Source: Calothrix sp. MO_167.B12 (GTDB lineage Bacteria; Cyanobacteriota; Cyanobacteriia; Cyanobacteriales; Nostocaceae). From it: DNA of 40,576 nucleotides. The notes beneath the pieces were generated by a model that worked only from the letters and a program-made list of their open reading frames with translations, had not been told where the DNA came from and made no database searches. The number at the start of each line of letters is the position of its first letter. The first letter of the stretch is position 1. Positions 40,304 through 40,576 of this stretch are shown piece after piece. The stretch is taken from the NCBI GenBank assembly GCA_030066045.1, contig JASJCJ010000045.1:1-40576 (forward strand), read 5' to 3'. A program made the translations under genes and the position numbers.

Positions 40304-40576
40304 GGGAATTTTGATGAGTCGCGGGATGTTTATATCCCCGACTTCTGAATAAATATTCCCACATTGTAGCGATTTCTGGTATTCCGTCACATTAATTATG
40401 AGTGGTAAAACAATGGTAGTGGGAGCGTCTCGCTCCCTGCTTTGAATTAAGTAATAAGTAATAAGTAATAAGTGAGCCATTGCGGTGGACGGGTTCCCCG
40501 GCATAAAGCAAATGGCGAACTCCGAAGGAGTAATAAGTTTGTTTTTGTGACCGGGATTCAAACCCCGTCCCAAAAA
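40304..40576. other. Spacer with STRR tract and repeat fragments, window end
   Basis: A half copy of the CCCCGACTTCT hairpin lies near 40337, a TAATAAG heptamer tract at 40448-40473, and a GGTTCCCCGGCATAAAG segment at 40489-40505 related to the direct repeats at 27.4 kb. A T-arm-like GGGATTCAAACCCC at 40553-40566 is not enough to call a tRNA. No gene is supported. Confidence 0.55.

Noticed and set aside
40545-40576. tRNA-like T-arm (GGGATTCAAACCCC) at the window edge
   Set aside because: No D-arm, anticodon arm or acceptor pairing can be found within the window on either strand; the match is limited to one stem-loop.

Overview
The window reads as chromosome of a filamentous, probably heterocyst-forming cyanobacterium. 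The evidence is more than twenty copies of the HIP1 octamer GCGATCGC, TAATAAG heptamer (STRR-type) tandem repeats between genes, a high-light-inducible (Hli) protein gene, an MntCAB-type manganese transporter, WD40, pentapeptide and RTX repeat proteins, and many small hairpin repeats of the kind that litter Nostocales genomes. No rRNA, complete tRNA or CRISPR array was seen. The species cannot be fixed from sequence alone.

Layout. 1-2.5 kb: a repeat-tailed hypothetical protein, a pentapeptide protein and the decayed start of a DarG-like macrodomain gene. 2.7-7.2 kb: a two-gene minus-strand operon, a CHAT-TIR-AAA fusion followed 19 bp later by an AAA protein with a C-terminal membrane anchor; this is the best candidate for an uncharacterised defence or cell-death system. 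7.3-8.0 kb: a small inverted-repeat element, a stray 51-bp fragment of the neighbouring permease gene and a Uma2 nuclease-fold protein. 8.3-11.1 kb: a manganese-type ABC transporter, with permease and ATPase on the minus strand and the binding lipoprotein divergent. 11.4-18.3 kb: PH-like membrane protein, sugar transferase, a coiled-coil protein, SurE, two small membrane proteins, an Hli protein and a WD40 protein, with a second copy of the inverted-repeat element, a transposase-free IS200/IS605-like mini-element and a structured RNA leader. 18.4-20.8 kb: a gene tail next to a terminator, a palindrome-rich patch and a complete IS605-type element with divergent tnpA and tnpB. 21-28.8 kb: a cystine lyase-like PLP enzyme, a 578-aa RTX-like protein, a 2OG-Fe(II) oxygenase, a RecB/RNase H-like nuclease and a phytase-like protein. 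29.2-35 kb: a Ser/Thr kinase, a lysophospholipase-like hydrolase, a truncated TnpB element that carries a ribbon-helix-helix gene where tnpA would sit, a NIF3-like protein and two small cyanobacterial proteins. 35-40.3 kb: a second pentapeptide protein and a large secreted zinc metalloprotease.

Most genes are single transcription units with long AT-rich or repeat-filled spacers. Clear functional groupings are the CHAT-TIR/AAA pair, the manganese transporter, and the two tnpB elements. The two tnpB elements share the same architecture (minus-strand small gene ending inside the left-end hairpin, then about 50 bp, then plus-strand tnpB), which makes the ribbon-helix-helix variant worth following up. 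Starts were moved inward for several genes where the longer reading frame includes non-coding or repeat DNA, most clearly for the CHAT-TIR gene.
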